Source: Haloarcula marina (GTDB lineage: Archaea; Halobacteriota; Halobacteria; Halobacteriales; Haloarculaceae). From it: 64,000 nt of DNA. The notes beneath the pieces are model-generated. The model had not been told where the DNA came from, did not search any database, and worked only from the letters and a program-made list of their open reading frames with translations. A program made the position numbers and the translations under genes. The DNA lies in assembly GCF_024218775.1 (NCBI RefSeq), contig NZ_CP100404.1, forward strand, positions 1,426,001-1,490,000, read 5' to 3'. Shown piece by piece: positions 1-9,483 of the stretch (position 1 is its first letter; each line of letters opens with the position of its first letter).

Positions 1-2
1 TC

Positions 3-692
3 GCACTACTGGTCCACCCGGAGTGGTACGTCATCGACGCCGCCGGAGCGGTGATGGGCGCGGCGGGCGCGGGACTGTTCGGCATCAGTTTCGGTATCCT
101 CCCGGCGCTCGTCTTGCTCACGGTGCTCGCGGTGTACGACGCCATCAGCGTCTACGGCACCGAACACATGTTGACGCTGGCCTCGGGCGTGATGGACCTG
201 AAGGTCCCCGTCGTCCTCGTCATCCCGCTGTCGCTGTCGTACTCGTTCCTCGACGCGCCGACGCCGAATCCGACCGCGGACGCCGCCGCTGATGGCGGAG
301 ATGGCGTGTCGGCCCCCGAACCGGCGGTCGACGAGCGCGAACCGGATACGGGCGACGACGGAGAGAGGGCCCACGAAGACGGCGGGCCGCTGGACCGCGA
401 CGCCCTGTTTATCGGCCTCGGCGACGCCGTCATCCCGACGGTGCTGGTAGCGAGTGCGGCCTTCTTCGCGCCGGAGGGCGTCGCCACCGTCCTCGGGATA
501 CCCCTCCCGTCGCTGACCGCGATGGTCGGGACGTTCGTCGGCCTGTCGATACTGCTCTGGATGGTCCTCAAGGGCCGTGCGCACGCCGGGCTACCGCTAC
601 TCAACGGCGGCACCATCGCGGGCTACGTCTTGGGCGCGTTCGCCGCGGGTATCACGCTCGTCGACGCCCTCGGACTCGCTCCGTACCTCTAG
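3..692 (+). CDS. Presenilin/signal-peptide-peptidase-like membrane protease (5' partial)
   Basis: The frame is open from the window edge, so the N-terminus is missing. What remains is a polytopic membrane protein with both aspartyl-protease signatures of the archaeal presenilin-like A22 family: a YD motif (YDAISVYGTEHM) in one membrane helix and a GLGD motif (GLGDAVIP) in a later one. A GLPLLN segment near the C-terminus sits where the PAL-type motif is expected. A hydrophilic acidic loop of about 45 residues separates the two catalytic helices. The family cleaves peptides inside the membrane; the substrate here is unknown. It converges on the next gene with a 4-nt overlap at the stop codons. 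Confidence 0.85.
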   Translation, partial: ALLVHPEWYVIDAAGAVMGAAGAGLFGISFGILPALVLLTVLAVYDAISVYGTEHMLTLASGVMDLKVPVVLVIPLSLSYSFLDAPTPNPTADAAADGGDGVSAPEPAVDEREPDTGDDGERAHEDGGPLDRDALFIGLGDAVIPTVLVASAAFFAPEGVATVLGIPLPSLTAMVGTFVGLSILLWMVLKGRAHAGLPLLNGGTIAGYVLGAFAAGITLVDALGLAPYL

Positions 693-1690
693 TCCATCGC
701 GCGACTCGCGGGCGCGAACGGAATCTCCTCGCCGACCTCTTCGTCGCTGGCGCGGTCGTACAGCATCTTCCCCGCCGCCACCGTCTCGATGGCCGTCCCG
801 CCGGAGTCGAAGACCGTGATTTCGTCGGGACTGGTGCGGCCGTCGGCGTGGCCCGCGACGACCTCCCCCAGTTCCGCGTGAATGTGGGCTTCGTCGACGA
901 CGCCTTCCTCCATCGCGTGGATAAACGACCCGGCGTCCTGCGTGACCCGGTCGCGGAGGTCCGGGACGTACGTCGCTCGCTCGATGGTCGTCGCGTCTAA
1001 CTCCCGCTTTTCGGGGTGATACTGTCCCATCGCGGTGACGTGCGCGCCCGCTTCGAGCACGTCGCCGTCGAAAACCGGTTCGCTCGCGTTCGTCGCCGTC
1101 ACGACCACGTCCGCGCCTTCGACGGCGGCCGCGGAGGACGCGACGGCCGCCACGGTGGCGTCCAATGCCTCGTTCATCTCGGCGGCGAAGGACTCCCGGT
1201 GAGCCTGCGTCGGCGAGTACACTTCGACGCGGTCGAAATCGCGAACGGTCGCGGCCGCGCGGACCTGCCCGCGGGCCTGCGCGCCGCTCCCGATGACGGC
1301 GAGGTCCGTCGCGTCCCGGCGCGCGAGGGCGTCGATACCCACGGCACCGGCCGCGCCGGTCTTCAGCGGATTCATACTCGCGCCGTCGAGCAGGGCCAAC
1401 GGGTCGCCGGACTCGGCGTCGAAGATGGGGAGCGCGAAGTGTGCGTCCCGACCGCCGAATCCGGCGGCGTAGGTGTACCCACCCATCGCGCCCGTCTCGG
1501 GGAGAATCGCGAGGTAACCGGTGAGCATCCCGGCGGGGTCGTCGTTGAACAGCGTCGTCCGCGGTTCGGCGGGCGCGCCGTCGCCGCGCTCTCGATACCC
1601 CTCCCGAACGGGGTCGACGTAGTCGGCGGGACCCGCGAGGGAGGCTATCTCGTCGCTCGTGAGGAACAGGGCAGTCGCGTCGGTCGACAT
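689..1690 (-). CDS. Ornithine cyclodeaminase / alanine dehydrogenase family protein
   Basis: A 333-aa protein of the ornithine cyclodeaminase/mu-crystallin superfamily. The Rossmann nucleotide-binding motif is visible as VIGSGAQARGQ, and an upstream substrate-binding segment reads GASMNPLKTGAAGAVG. In archaea, members of this family work as NAD-dependent alanine dehydrogenases, ornithine cyclodeaminases or related imine reductases, and the exact substrate cannot be read from the sequence. The length is normal for the family. It is transcribed toward the presenilin-like gene. Confidence 0.85.
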   Translation of the reverse strand: MSTDATALFLTSDEIASLAGPADYVDPVREGYRERGDGAPAEPRTTLFNDDPAGMLTGYLAILPETGAMGGYTYAAGFGGRDAHFALPIFDAESGDPLALLDGASMNPLKTGAAGAVGIDALARRDATDLAVIGSGAQARGQVRAAATVRDFDRVEVYSPTQAHRESFAAEMNEALDATVAAVASSAAAVEGADVVVTATNASEPVFDGDVLEAGAHVTAMGQYHPEKRELDATTIERATYVPDLRDRVTQDAGSFIHAMEEGVVDEAHIHAELGEVVAGHADGRTSPDEITVFDSGGTAIETVAAGKMLYDRASDEEVGEEIPFAPASRAMD

Positions 1691-1768
1691 ACCTCCATCT
1701 TCGGTCGACCGGTCCTTAACCTCGGTGGCGACAGAGCGGCGGAAAAATTGGATGACGGGTACCGACGG

Positions 1769-1990
1769 TCAGTCGGCGGTCTGGAGCGGTTCGGTCTGTG
1801 CGGTCGACTCGGTGGGGACCGGGTCGACCGGTGCGCGGACGAACATCGCGTGGCCGATGAGGCCGACGGCGACGACCGAAGCCATCGGAATCGCGGTGGT
1901 AATCGCGAAGCCAGCAATCGTGAGCGCACCAGTGATTCCAGCCATTGCGAGCGGGATGAGACCGAGGACAATGTCGTAGTAACCCGTCAT
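1769..1990 (-). CDS. Small haloarchaeal membrane protein
   Basis: A 73-aa protein with two to three hydrophobic segments (roughly residues 5-30 and 31-50) and a short acidic, Thr-rich tail. I do not recognise a named family. It reads as a real gene because it is strongly hydrophobic in this frame only and has an AT-rich upstream stretch with TATA-like sequence around 2013-2027. Function unknown; probably a small inner-membrane protein. Confidence 0.6.
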   Translation of the reverse strand: MTGYYDIVLGLIPLAMAGITGALTIAGFAITTAIPMASVVAVGLIGHAMFVRAPVDPVPTESTAQTEPLQTAD

Positions 1991-2471
1991 AAGTGTGAAT
2001 TATAGTTCGGGATATGGGTACATAAGTGTTTCCCGTATTCTCTGCATAGTATTTCTTATAGGCATCTTATACCCCGTCTGAAATCTCTCCGATAGATTCT
2101 CATAAGTTATGGGAAGGTACAGGGCCAAATTATCGGATAGAGCGACTCTACCGCGTATTAGCGAGACCTGGACATCGGCTTCGAGACGGTCGGTGGCGGC
2201 GTTTGCGACGTTCGGGGCAGACTACGCGCGTTCTGGCGGTCGACGACGGCGAAATCCGTCGCATTCTGGCCGCGCGCGAGGTATTGTCAGGAACGTATCC
2301 GTTCTCCCCCGCTACCGGTGTTTTTCAGCTCGTGAGAACGACGTAGGACATCGTTTACGCATCGGCAGAGCTGGTTTTTTCGGCTGATAACTGGGGGATA
2401 GTACTTATGAACCATGCCAAAGTCTCCCAATACGGAGGGGGCAGCGCCACACACTGCCTGCTCTCAGGACA
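1991..2471. other. Intergenic stretch, AT-rich, no convincing gene
   Basis: About 480 bp between the small membrane protein and the 55-aa gene. The part near 2000-2110 is AT-rich with several TATA-like words. A 92-codon plus-strand frame (2109-2387) is Arg/Ser-rich, unlike haloarchaeal proteins, and I do not regard it as coding. No tRNA or repeat was seen. Confidence 0.5.
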
Positions 2472-2639
2472 ATGAGCACGAACGCCACGGACAACACGAG
2501 TGACGCCACGACGGACGCACCGGAACGGCGGTATGCGGAACTACACATCGGCGACGACGAGTTCGTCATCTACGACCGAGAGAACCACCAAGCGTGGATT
2601 CAGTCGACAGTCGCTCTCGACGTAGACGAACTCCGCTAA
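2472..2639 (+). CDS. Small acidic haloarchaeal protein (55 aa)
   Basis: A 55-aa frame from ATG at 2472 to TAA at 2637-2639. The N-terminal 18 residues are Thr/Asp/Asn-rich; the rest forms a compact acidic unit containing the segments AELHIGDDEFVIYD and HQAWIQST. It resembles a widespread family of short haloarchaeal proteins of unknown function. The composition (many Asp/Glu, one Trp in a conserved-looking core) supports coding. A possible TATA word lies near 2403-2409, implying a leader of some 35-45 nt. Confidence 0.65.
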   Translation: MSTNATDNTSDATTDAPERRYAELHIGDDEFVIYDRENHQAWIQSTVALDVDELR

Positions 2640-2720
2640 GTGGCGCGACTGCTTCGGTAGTGGTGGGAGGGTTACGGCACTCAAAAACCGGTTATCGGGA
2701 CGCGGTGTCCTTTCTTCGGA

Positions 2721-3140
2721 CTATCTCGCGAGGAGGAGCGACGCGGCCGTCCGCGCGACGACGAGCAGCGTCCCGCCGATGGCGACGGAGACGAGCGCGA
2801 ACGTCAGTGCGGCGTCGCCGTGGAACACGGCCGTCGCGCGCAGCAGTTGGGCGACGACGACGGCGAGGACCCAACTTCCGAGCGTCCTCACCGCCATCCC
2901 GGTCCGACTCCGCAACACGTCGCTCCCGTAGACCCCGGTCAATCCGCCGACGAGGACCCACCCGAGCAAGAACGGCGCGAGGGTTCCGGCGAATCGGCCC
3001 ACGTCGACGAAGGGGTTGTAGCCGTGCGTGACCTCGCCGACGCCGACGAACACCGCGATGGCGGCGAAGTCGGCGACTGCCAGCGCCGCCGTCCGCGAAG
3101 ACAGTTCGACTCGTTCGCCGCCGACCGTCGAAACGCTCAT
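2721..3140 (-). CDS. DUF3054 family integral membrane protein
   Basis: A 139-aa protein with four predicted membrane helices (about residues 17-37, 48-68, 84-105 and 112-136) and the GGLTGVYG segment after helix 2 typical of DUF3054 proteins. The family is found in haloarchaea and actinobacteria and has no assigned function. It lies 21 nt downstream of the methyltransferase gene on the same strand, so the two are probably co-transcribed. Confidence 0.75.
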   Translation of the reverse strand: MSVSTVGGERVELSSRTAALAVADFAAIAVFVGVGEVTHGYNPFVDVGRFAGTLAPFLLGWVLVGGLTGVYGSDVLRSRTGMAVRTLGSWVLAVVVAQLLRATAVFHGDAALTFALVSVAIGGTLLVVARTAASLLLAR

Positions 3141-3161
3141 GCTTGGCGGTTCGAACTCCGC

Positions 3162-3743
3162 TCACTTCCCTGTCTCGCTTTCGGCGACACCCGCGACCGT
3201 GTAACCGAATCCCTCCTCGACGATAGTCGGCCTGAGACCCGCGGCCGTTAGCTTCTCGACTAACTCCGCTGGCGTGTAGAAGACCGACTCGAAGCCGACG
3301 AGGTGTTCGGCGGCGACAAGCCCCCGTCCGCGCAGCGTCACGGGGTCGAAGTCCCGGATGACGAGAACGCCGCCGGGCCTGAGCACGCGCGCGGCCTCCG
3401 CGAGTACGTCGTCGACTCGGTCCATGTGGTGTATCGCGTCGACGACGAGGACTGCGTCGACGCTCCCGGACTTGAGCGGAAGACGACGGGCGTCGCCAGC
3501 GACGGTATCGAGACCGTGGCGCCGGGCCTGTCGGAGCATCCCCGGGGCGGCGTCGACGACCGTTCGTTGCGGGGCGTCGAGACGCCGAATCGCCCGTCCC
3601 GAGCCACCGCCAACGTCGACCATGCGCTCCACGTCCCGCTCCGCGACGGCAAGCCCGTCGCGGAGCAGCCCCCTGCGAGCGGGGGGCATCACTCGGTCGT
3701 ACACCGGCGCGAATCGGTCGAACGGCCCCACGTCACCGTGCAT
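3162..3743 (-). CDS. Class I SAM-dependent methyltransferase
   Basis: A 193-aa protein. I chose the ATG at 3743 because residues upstream of it are Arg/Ser-rich and lie in the divergent promoter region. The SAM-binding signature is MVDVGGGSGRAIRRLD, followed by acidic motif II and the post-I segment SVDAVLVVDAIHHMD, as in UbiE/Methyltransf_11 proteins. The substrate is not predictable. It is divergent from the GNAT gene at 3817. Confidence 0.8.
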   Translation of the reverse strand: MHGDVGPFDRFAPVYDRVMPPARRGLLRDGLAVAERDVERMVDVGGGSGRAIRRLDAPQRTVVDAAPGMLRQARRHGLDTVAGDARRLPLKSGSVDAVLVVDAIHHMDRVDDVLAEAARVLRPGGVLVIRDFDPVTLRGRGLVAAEHLVGFESVFYTPAELVEKLTAAGLRPTIVEEGFGYTVAGVAESETGK

Positions 3744-3816
3744 GCCCCTTCTTCCGTCGCGGCGACCAAAACCGCTCGGTCGCAGGGTACAACTCGCCGG
3801 GCCACTGAGAGTCGGT

Positions 3817-4359
3817 ATGGAGTTCGCGTTGCTGGGGTGGCCCGAGGACGGCCACCGCCTCAGACTCGACCACACGCGGTTCGCCTACGCCGGGAAGTTC
3901 GTGATGACGTCGACGGGGAAGGCGGTGGTCGGGGACGACGGCGTCGTGGCGGCGGCGGCCTTCGACGCCGACCGGACGGACGACGCGACGCTGTGCGTCC
4001 GCTACGTCACCGTCCGCACCGACCGGCAGGGCGAGCGACTCGGAGCCACTCTCCTCCGGTTCGTCCGCGCACGAGCGACCGAACGCGGCTACGACCGCGT
4101 GACTATCGGCGTCAACAATCCGTTCTCGTTTCAGGCGGCCTACCGTGCGGGATTTAGCTTCACGGGCGAGGAACGCGGCCTCGCCGAGTTGACGCTGGCG
4201 TGGCCCGGCGAGCGCTCGACGGAACGCTATCAGGCGGGGTTGGACCGGTTCAGAGAGCGCGACCTCTCGGCCGAGGAGCAGGACTTCCTCGCCGCGAAAC
4301 GCGGGCGCGACCCGCCGAGCGTCGTTGCGGACCCCGCCGACGGCCCAGGCGGCGATTAG
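3817..4359 (+). CDS. GNAT family N-acetyltransferase
   Basis: A 180-aa protein starting at ATG 3817. The acetyl-CoA-binding motif A is visible as VRTDRQGERLGATLLRFV (V-x-x-x-x-Q/R-G-x-G/L pattern), followed by a conserved GVNNPFSFQAAYRAGF segment. The C-terminal 50 residues are charged and may be a family-specific extension. The substrate is unknown. Its stop overlaps the convergent downstream gene by 4 nt. Confidence 0.75.
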   Translation: MEFALLGWPEDGHRLRLDHTRFAYAGKFVMTSTGKAVVGDDGVVAAAAFDADRTDDATLCVRYVTVRTDRQGERLGATLLRFVRARATERGYDRVTIGVNNPFSFQAAYRAGFSFTGEERGLAELTLAWPGERSTERYQAGLDRFRERDLSAEEQDFLAAKRGRDPPSVVADPADGPGGD

Positions 4360-5168
4360 ACCGGTTCCGACTCGAACAGACGGGCCGAACAGTCCCCGCA
4401 GGTGACCGCGGCCACCTCGTACTCGTGACAGCACGACTGGACGGTCTCCGCGCCGAAGGTCGGCGTTCCGCCACACTCCGGACACGTATCGAGAAACAGG
4501 CGGAGGCCGTTCAACACCTGTCCGCGCTGTTGGACGGAGAGTCGGTCCCAGTCGTCGTAGGCGTCTTCGAGCACCGACGCGGCGGCGATGTCCGCCTCGA
4601 AGGCCGCCCGCGACTCCCACGTCCCCACCGTCGTCTCGTCGACGCGGGCCTGAAAGGCGTCGCCGTACTCCTCGAACTCGACGGTGGCGGCGTCGAGGTC
4701 CAACTGCGACAGCAGGGCCTCACGGTCGGCGTCGACGGTCGCCACCGCGTCCTGCCACGCGTCTCTGTACCACGTGGTCAGGCACAGGTCGTCGCCACAG
4801 GGTTCCAACGCGCCCACGTCGAGCAGTACGGATTCCACGTCGAAGTCGGCAATCGATTCCGTCTCTCGGCCGGGCCGGGCCGACTGCGGCCCCTTCCCGA
4901 ATAGCGCTAGGACTGGTGCCGGGAGATACCGCTTGGTCAGCGTCGGCGTGCCGGGGACCAGATAGCCGCGGACGTAGACGAGACCGGCGGCGGTGAGAAA
5001 GACGAGACCACCGGCAGGAGCGGCGAACGCGGGCCGTCCGAGGGAGACGATGAGCGTGGCGACTGCCGCCGAGAGGACGGCGGCGATGAGCAGGTTCACG
5101 ACCGTACACGGGAGACAGCGATTCGCACCGGTGTACTCCGGGCGGCGGAGTCGGTCCACTATGTGCAT
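4356..5168 (-). CDS. Membrane protein with cysteine-rich (zinc-ribbon-like) C-terminus
   Basis: About 270 aa. ATG at 5168 is preferred; a GTG three codons upstream is possible. The N-terminus carries CLPC followed by two hydrophobic helices (about residues 22-60), then a soluble acidic domain and a C-terminal cysteine cluster (CPECGG, CC, CGDC) that looks like a zinc ribbon. A further C-x4-C pair lies mid-protein (CGDDLC). I do not recognise a named family; it appears to be haloarchaeal. Role unknown. Confidence 0.65.
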   Translation of the reverse strand: MHIVDRLRRPEYTGANRCLPCTVVNLLIAAVLSAAVATLIVSLGRPAFAAPAGGLVFLTAAGLVYVRGYLVPGTPTLTKRYLPAPVLALFGKGPQSARPGRETESIADFDVESVLLDVGALEPCGDDLCLTTWYRDAWQDAVATVDADREALLSQLDLDAATVEFEEYGDAFQARVDETTVGTWESRAAFEADIAAASVLEDAYDDWDRLSVQQRGQVLNGLRLFLDTCPECGGTPTFGAETVQSCCHEYEVAAVTCGDCSARLFESEPV

Positions 5169-5249
5169 CGCTGACACGTTCGGGTGGCACGCAGTTGAAT
5201 CTTGCTCGTCCCGGGAGATTCAAACCGCTGTCCGCCCAACGCCGGGGTA

Positions 5250-6230
5250 ATGGGAAACGCAGACCTCCGGTCGCTGGCCGCCATCGAGGACGTGACCTTC
5301 GAGGAGTTAGAGGGGAGCGTCGTCGCCGTCGACGCCCACAACTGGCTCTATCGCTATCTGACCACGACAGTCAAGTTCACGAGCGACGCGAAGTACACGA
5401 CGGCCGACGGTGACGAGGTGGCGAACCTCATCGGCGTCGTACAGGGCCTCCCGAAGTTCTTCGAACACGACCTGACACCGGTGTTCGTCTTCGACGGCGC
5501 GGTCACTGAGTTGAAAGACGACGAGGTGGCGAAGCGCCGCGAACAGCGCGAACGCTACGAGGAGCAACTCGAAGAAGCCCGCGAGGCCGGTGACGCCACC
5601 CGCGTGGCGAAACTCGACTCCCGCACCCAGCGACTCACCAGCACCATCGTCGAGACGACCCGAGAACTGCTCTCGCTTCTCGACGTGCCCGTGGTCGACG
5701 CTCCGGCGGAGGGCGAAGGCCAAGCGTCCTACATGGCCCGACAGGGCGACGTGGACTACGTCGGGACGGAAGACTACGACGCGCTCCTGTTCGGTGCGCC
5801 CTACACGCTCCGTCAACTCACCTCCAGCGGCGACCCCGAACTGATGGACTTCCAGGCGACGCTGGACAAACACGACCTGACGTGGGAGCAACTCGTCGAC
5901 GCGGCCATCCTTATGGGGACGGACTTCAACGAGGGTATCTCCGGTATCGGACCGAAGACGGCGGTCAAGGAGATTGCCGAACACGGCGACCTCTACACCG
6001 TTCTGGAAGCCCGGGACGAGCATATCGAACACGCGGACCGCATCCGCAATCTGTTCTTAGACCCCGCGGTGACCGACGAGTACGCCGTTCCGGCCGACAT
6101 TGACCCCGACGTGGAGGCCGCCCGGCGGTTCGTCACCGAGGAGTGGGAAGTCGACGCCGACGAAGTGGCGCGCGGGTTCGAGCGCATCAGCGAGTCGCTC
6201 GTCCAGACCGGCCTCGACCGCTGGACCTGA
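5250..6230 (+). CDS. fen: Flap endonuclease 1
   Basis: A 326-aa structure-specific nuclease that removes 5' flaps during Okazaki fragment processing and repair. The N-domain acidic motif [11 protein letters not shown], the internal motif [22 protein letters not shown] (shown to residues that bind metal) and the helix-hairpin-helix [18 protein letters not shown] are all present. The C-terminus ends QTGLDRWT, a degenerate PIP-box that would dock on PCNA. The ATG at 5250 gives the usual N-terminus (MGNADLRSL), required because family members keep it free for catalysis. Confidence 0.95.
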   Translation: MGNADLRSLAAIEDVTFEELEGSVVAVDAHNWLYRYLTTTVKFTSDAKYTTADGDEVANLIGVVQGLPKFFEHDLTPVFVFDGAVTELKDDEVAKRREQRERYEEQLEEAREAGDATRVAKLDSRTQRLTSTIVETTRELLSLLDVPVVDAPAEGEGQASYMARQGDVDYVGTEDYDALLFGAPYTLRQLTSSGDPELMDFQATLDKHDLTWEQLVDAAILMGTDFNEGISGIGPKTAVKEIAEHGDLYTVLEARDEHIEHADRIRNLFLDPAVTDEYAVPADIDPDVEAARRFVTEEWEVDADEVARGFERISESLVQTGLDRWT

Positions 6231-6328
6231 GCGGGCAGACGCCGAACCGACCGCTACCGACCGCTACCGACTGTCGAGTGGCGGTGAAAAAACACGTGTG
6301 AGAAAATCGTCGCGAGATGTGACGCCGT

Positions 6329-7471
6329 TCAGACGACCGATTCGACTTTCTCGACGGAGCCGAGTTCGCGGTTGCGGACCGCTTCACCGGTGGCGGCGTC
6401 GAAGAGGTGGATTGCTTCCTCGGGGAATGCCACGGTGACGTGTTGGCCCCCGTCGATGTTGCGCATCCCGTCGACGGTGGCGATGAACTGCGTGCCGTCG
6501 GTCCCCTCGAACTGCATGTGGACGGTGTTCTCGTTGCCACGGGGTTCGACCACGTCGACGACCCCTTGGTAGGTGTGTGTGCCCGACCCGTCCGCGACGA
6601 CTTCGATGTCCTCCGGGCGGATGCCCAGGGTGAGGTCGGTCCGGTCGCCGAGTTCGCGAGCCACGCGGTCCGAGAGGTCGTACTCGAAGTCGTCGGCGAC
6701 GAGCGTCGACCCCTGCCGGTCCACGTCGAAGAAGTTCATCGATGGTTCGCCGATGAAGCCCGCGACGAAGACGTTGTTCGGTTCGTGGTAGCACTCCAGC
6801 GGCGTCGCGGCCTGCTGGAGTTTCCCGTCGTTGAGGATGGCGATGCGGTCGGACATCGTCATCGCCTCGGTCTGGTCGTGCGTGACGTACACCGTCGTCA
6901 CGTCGAGGTCCTCCTGCAGATGCTGGAGTTCCGTCCGCATGTCTGCGCGGAGTTTGGCGTCGAGGTTCGCCAGTGGCTCGTCCATCAGGAACACCTCGGG
7001 GTCGCGGACGATAGCCCGACCCAGCGCCACTCGCTGTTGTTGCCCACCGGAGAGTTCGCCGGGTTTGCGGTCGATGAGGTCGTCGATACCGAGCAGGTCG
7101 GCCGCCTCGTCGACCCGTGTCTGAATCTCGTCGTCGGACATGTTCGTCGACTGCTCCAGCCCGAACGCCATGTTCCCGCGGATGCTCATGTGCGGGTACA
7201 GCGCGTACGACTGGAACACCATCGCCACGTTCCGTCGGGCGGGCGGTTGGTCGTTGATGATCTCGTTTCCGAGGCGAATCTCGCCCCGCGTGATGTCTTC
7301 GAGTCCGGCGATCATCCGGAGCGTGGTCGACTTGCCACAGCCAGACGGGCCGACGACACAGAGGAACTCGCCATCCTCGATGTCGACAGACACCTCGTCG
7401 ACGGCGACGATTTCGCCCTCGTCGTCGTCGTGGAAGATTTTCGTTACGTCGTCGAGTGTGAGTTGTGCCAT
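6329..7471 (-). CDS. Carbohydrate ABC transporter ATP-binding protein (MalK/UgpC type)
   Basis: A 380-aa ATPase. Walker A is GPSGCGKST, the signature is LSGGQQQR, Walker B is VFLMDEPLANLD and the switch is VTHDQTEA. The C-terminal 130 residues form the OB-fold regulatory domain (TLGIRPEDIE) typical of MalK/UgpC ATPases that energise sugar uptake. It is the last gene of a permease-permease-ATPase operon. A strong Shine-Dalgarno precedes it, overlapping the stop codon of the upstream permease gene. Confidence 0.93.
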   Translation of the reverse strand: MAQLTLDDVTKIFHDDDEGEIVAVDEVSVDIEDGEFLCVVGPSGCGKSTTLRMIAGLEDITRGEIRLGNEIINDQPPARRNVAMVFQSYALYPHMSIRGNMAFGLEQSTNMSDDEIQTRVDEAADLLGIDDLIDRKPGELSGGQQQRVALGRAIVRDPEVFLMDEPLANLDAKLRADMRTELQHLQEDLDVTTVYVTHDQTEAMTMSDRIAILNDGKLQQAATPLECYHEPNNVFVAGFIGEPSMNFFDVDRQGSTLVADDFEYDLSDRVARELGDRTDLTLGIRPEDIEVVADGSGTHTYQGVVDVVEPRGNENTVHMQFEGTDGTQFIATVDGMRNIDGGQHVTVAFPEEAIHLFDAATGEAVRNRELGSVEKVESVV

Positions 7472-7486
7472 GTTTGAGCCTCCTTA
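7472..7486 (-). promoter_or_regulatory. Strong Shine-Dalgarno overlapping upstream stop codon
   Basis: Reading the minus strand, the sequence TAAGGAGGCTCAAAC precedes the ATPase ATG. The permease stop TAA is part of AAGGAGG, placing a near-perfect anti-16S match about 8 nt from the ATG. This suggests reinitiation within the operon, in contrast to the ATGA overlap used between the two permease genes. Confidence 0.75.
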
Positions 7487-8416
7487 GGTTTCCCCTGCGA
7501 CACCCTTCGCGAACTGTTCGCCGAAGAAGATGTACACGAGCAGGGTCGGGAGTGCTGCGACGATGGCACCGGCCATCGTGGTGTTGAACGACTGGACGAC
7601 GCCGCCGGTCAGCGCGGCGAGGCGCTGGGTCGCCACCTGCGAGGCGGGGTCGTTGACCAGCACCAGCGCGAACAGCAGGTCGTTGTACACCTGCGTGAAC
7701 TGGTAGATGAGCGTCACCGCGAACATCGGTAGCGACAGCGGCAGGATGATGTTCTTGTAGATGCTGAACGCCGTCGCGCCGTCGAGACGTGCGGCTTCGA
7801 TCATCTCGTCGGAGATGCTCTGGTAGTACGACCGGAACAGGAGCGTACAGATGGGGATGCCGTAGGCGGCGTGAGTCACCGATAGCTGGAGCAACTGGAG
7901 GTAGCCGTTACGGCTGGGGTACGTCCAGTTGCCGCCGGTGATGAAGCCGAAGACGGTGTTGACGAACCCGTTGAGCAGGTCCGGCAGAATCTGGTACCAG
8001 AACTGTGCCAGCGGGACCAGCACGGCCTGATACGGGATGAAGATGCCAGCGATGATGAACACGACGACGCCGACCTGTCCGCGCCAACTGAGCGTGGTCA
8101 GGCCGTAGGCGGTGAGGCTCCCCAGCAGTGCCGAGAGGAGGGTCGCCGGAATCGCCATGAACATCGAGTTGATGAGGCCGGGCCGCAGCGTGTTCCACGC
8201 CGTCATCAGCGCCTCGAGCGTGAAGCCGTCGGCGTTCGGCGGTGCGAACGGCACCGTCCGGATGAACGCGTCCTGTGTCTTGAACATCGTCATCACGGCC
8301 GTCTCCACCGGGAAGAGGTAGAAGACGAGACCGAACAGGAGGACGGCGTACAGGCCGATGCGGCTCGTTTCCATCTCCCGCAGTTTCGCTATGGGGTCGC
8401 GGCTTTCGGTACTCAT
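7484..8416 (-). CDS. Carbohydrate ABC transporter permease (MalG-like)
   Basis: A 310-aa inner-membrane permease with about six helices. The EAA loop that contacts the ATPase is visible as DEMIEAARLDGATAFSIYKNI (E-A-A-x3-G-A). It pairs with the MalF-like permease directly upstream, whose stop overlaps this start as ATGA (8413-8416), a sign of translational coupling. The sugar cannot be inferred because no substrate-binding protein is present in the operon. Confidence 0.9.
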   Translation of the reverse strand: MSTESRDPIAKLREMETSRIGLYAVLLFGLVFYLFPVETAVMTMFKTQDAFIRTVPFAPPNADGFTLEALMTAWNTLRPGLINSMFMAIPATLLSALLGSLTAYGLTTLSWRGQVGVVVFIIAGIFIPYQAVLVPLAQFWYQILPDLLNGFVNTVFGFITGGNWTYPSRNGYLQLLQLSVTHAAYGIPICTLLFRSYYQSISDEMIEAARLDGATAFSIYKNIILPLSLPMFAVTLIYQFTQVYNDLLFALVLVNDPASQVATQRLAALTGGVVQSFNTTMAGAIVAALPTLLVYIFFGEQFAKGVAGET

Positions 8417-9483
8417 AGTTCACCTCGTCGGTATTCGCTGTAGAGATACGGTCCGATGACCAGCAGGGCGAGCAGGAACAGCACGATAGCGATGGCCGAC
8501 CCGTAGGCCCACTGGAGGCTGTCGAACGCCACGCGGTACATCATCGTCGCCAGAATGTCCATGTTCGCACCCGGCTGGGAGCCGCGGAGCGAGTAGATGA
8601 AGTCGAACGCCTTCAGCGCGAACACCATCAGCACGACGGACGCGGAGACGGCCGACGCCCGCAGTTGTGGGATGATGACGCGCATGTACATCCGCACCGT
8701 CGACGCGCCGTCGACGCGTGCGGCCTCGTAGTGTTCGGTCGGAATCGCGCGGAGTCCGGCGAGGAACACGACCATCGCGTAGCCGCTGAACTGCCAGATG
8801 AGCGCGAAGATGACCGCCGCCAGCGCCGTCGTGTTCCAGGATAGCCATTGGACCACGTCGGCGTTGACCGCCGCCGGTTTCAGTAGCGTGATAACGAGTC
8901 CTTCGAGGTTGAATACGCGGAGCAGTTGATTGAACACGCCGCTTCTGGCGTTGTACACCCACGACCACATCGTCGCCGTGACGACGAACGAGAGGGCCAT
9001 CGGGAGCAGATATATCGTTCGAAACGTGTTCTCGAACCGGATGTTCTGGTCGATGAGGATGGCGACCAATAGCCCGAGCGCGAGGCAGAAGATGGTGAAC
9101 ACCACCAGCAACACGAGGGTGTTCTGTGTCGCCTGCCAGAACGCGCCGTCGCTCGCCATCTGTGCGTACATGCTGAAGTCGAGCGAACTGTAGTCCGGTT
9201 CGCCGAGGCCCTGGAAGTCCGTCAGCGAGAGGACGGCGTTCCAGAGAATCGCCCCGTAAACAAAAAAGCCCGCGAGCAGCACTGGCGGGAGCCAGAACGG
9301 GGACGATTCGAGGAGTTCCCATTCGACCGGCAACGAGTTTCGGAGGGTGTCTCGTCGTCGGTTCCCCACCGCCGTCTCGGTCCCACCGTCAGTCGCGACT
9401 GGTTGTTCGTCCGATGCGTCTCTCCGTACCGCCGACCGGAGTGTGTCCCCGGCAGTTTTCAGTCTCTTGAGTATCTCGCGCAT
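8413..9483 (-). CDS. Carbohydrate ABC transporter permease (MalF-like)
   Basis: A 356-aa permease. A hydrophilic N-terminal segment of about 70 residues precedes six helices. The EAA motif reads HYEAARVDGASTVRMYMRV. It is the first gene of the operon. In comparable haloarchaeal sugar operons a substrate-binding lipoprotein gene lies upstream of this position; here only non-coding AT-rich DNA is found. ATG at 9483. Confidence 0.9.
   Translation of the reverse strand: MREILKRLKTAGDTLRSAVRRDASDEQPVATDGGTETAVGNRRRDTLRNSLPVEWELLESSPFWLPPVLLAGFFVYGAILWNAVLSLTDFQGLGEPDYSSLDFSMYAQMASDGAFWQATQNTLVLLVVFTIFCLALGLLVAILIDQNIRFENTFRTIYLLPMALSFVVTATMWSWVYNARSGVFNQLLRVFNLEGLVITLLKPAAVNADVVQWLSWNTTALAAVIFALIWQFSGYAMVVFLAGLRAIPTEHYEAARVDGASTVRMYMRVIIPQLRASAVSASVVLMVFALKAFDFIYSLRGSQPGANMDILATMMYRVAFDSLQWAYGSAIAIVLFLLALLVIGPYLYSEYRRGEL

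Noticed and set aside
2109-2387. 92-codon plus-strand frame
   Set aside because: Arg/Ser-rich, no homologous features, and the surroundings look intergenic.
3143-3160. tRNA-like GCGGTTCGAACTCCGC
   Set aside because: T-arm-like motif, but no anticodon stem, acceptor stem or room between the flanking genes.
6241-6300. Short ACCGCTACCG repeat and A-run between fen and the sugar ATPase
   Set aside because: Ten-base tandem with two to three copies plus an A-rich run; compatible with a convergent terminator but too weak to call separately.
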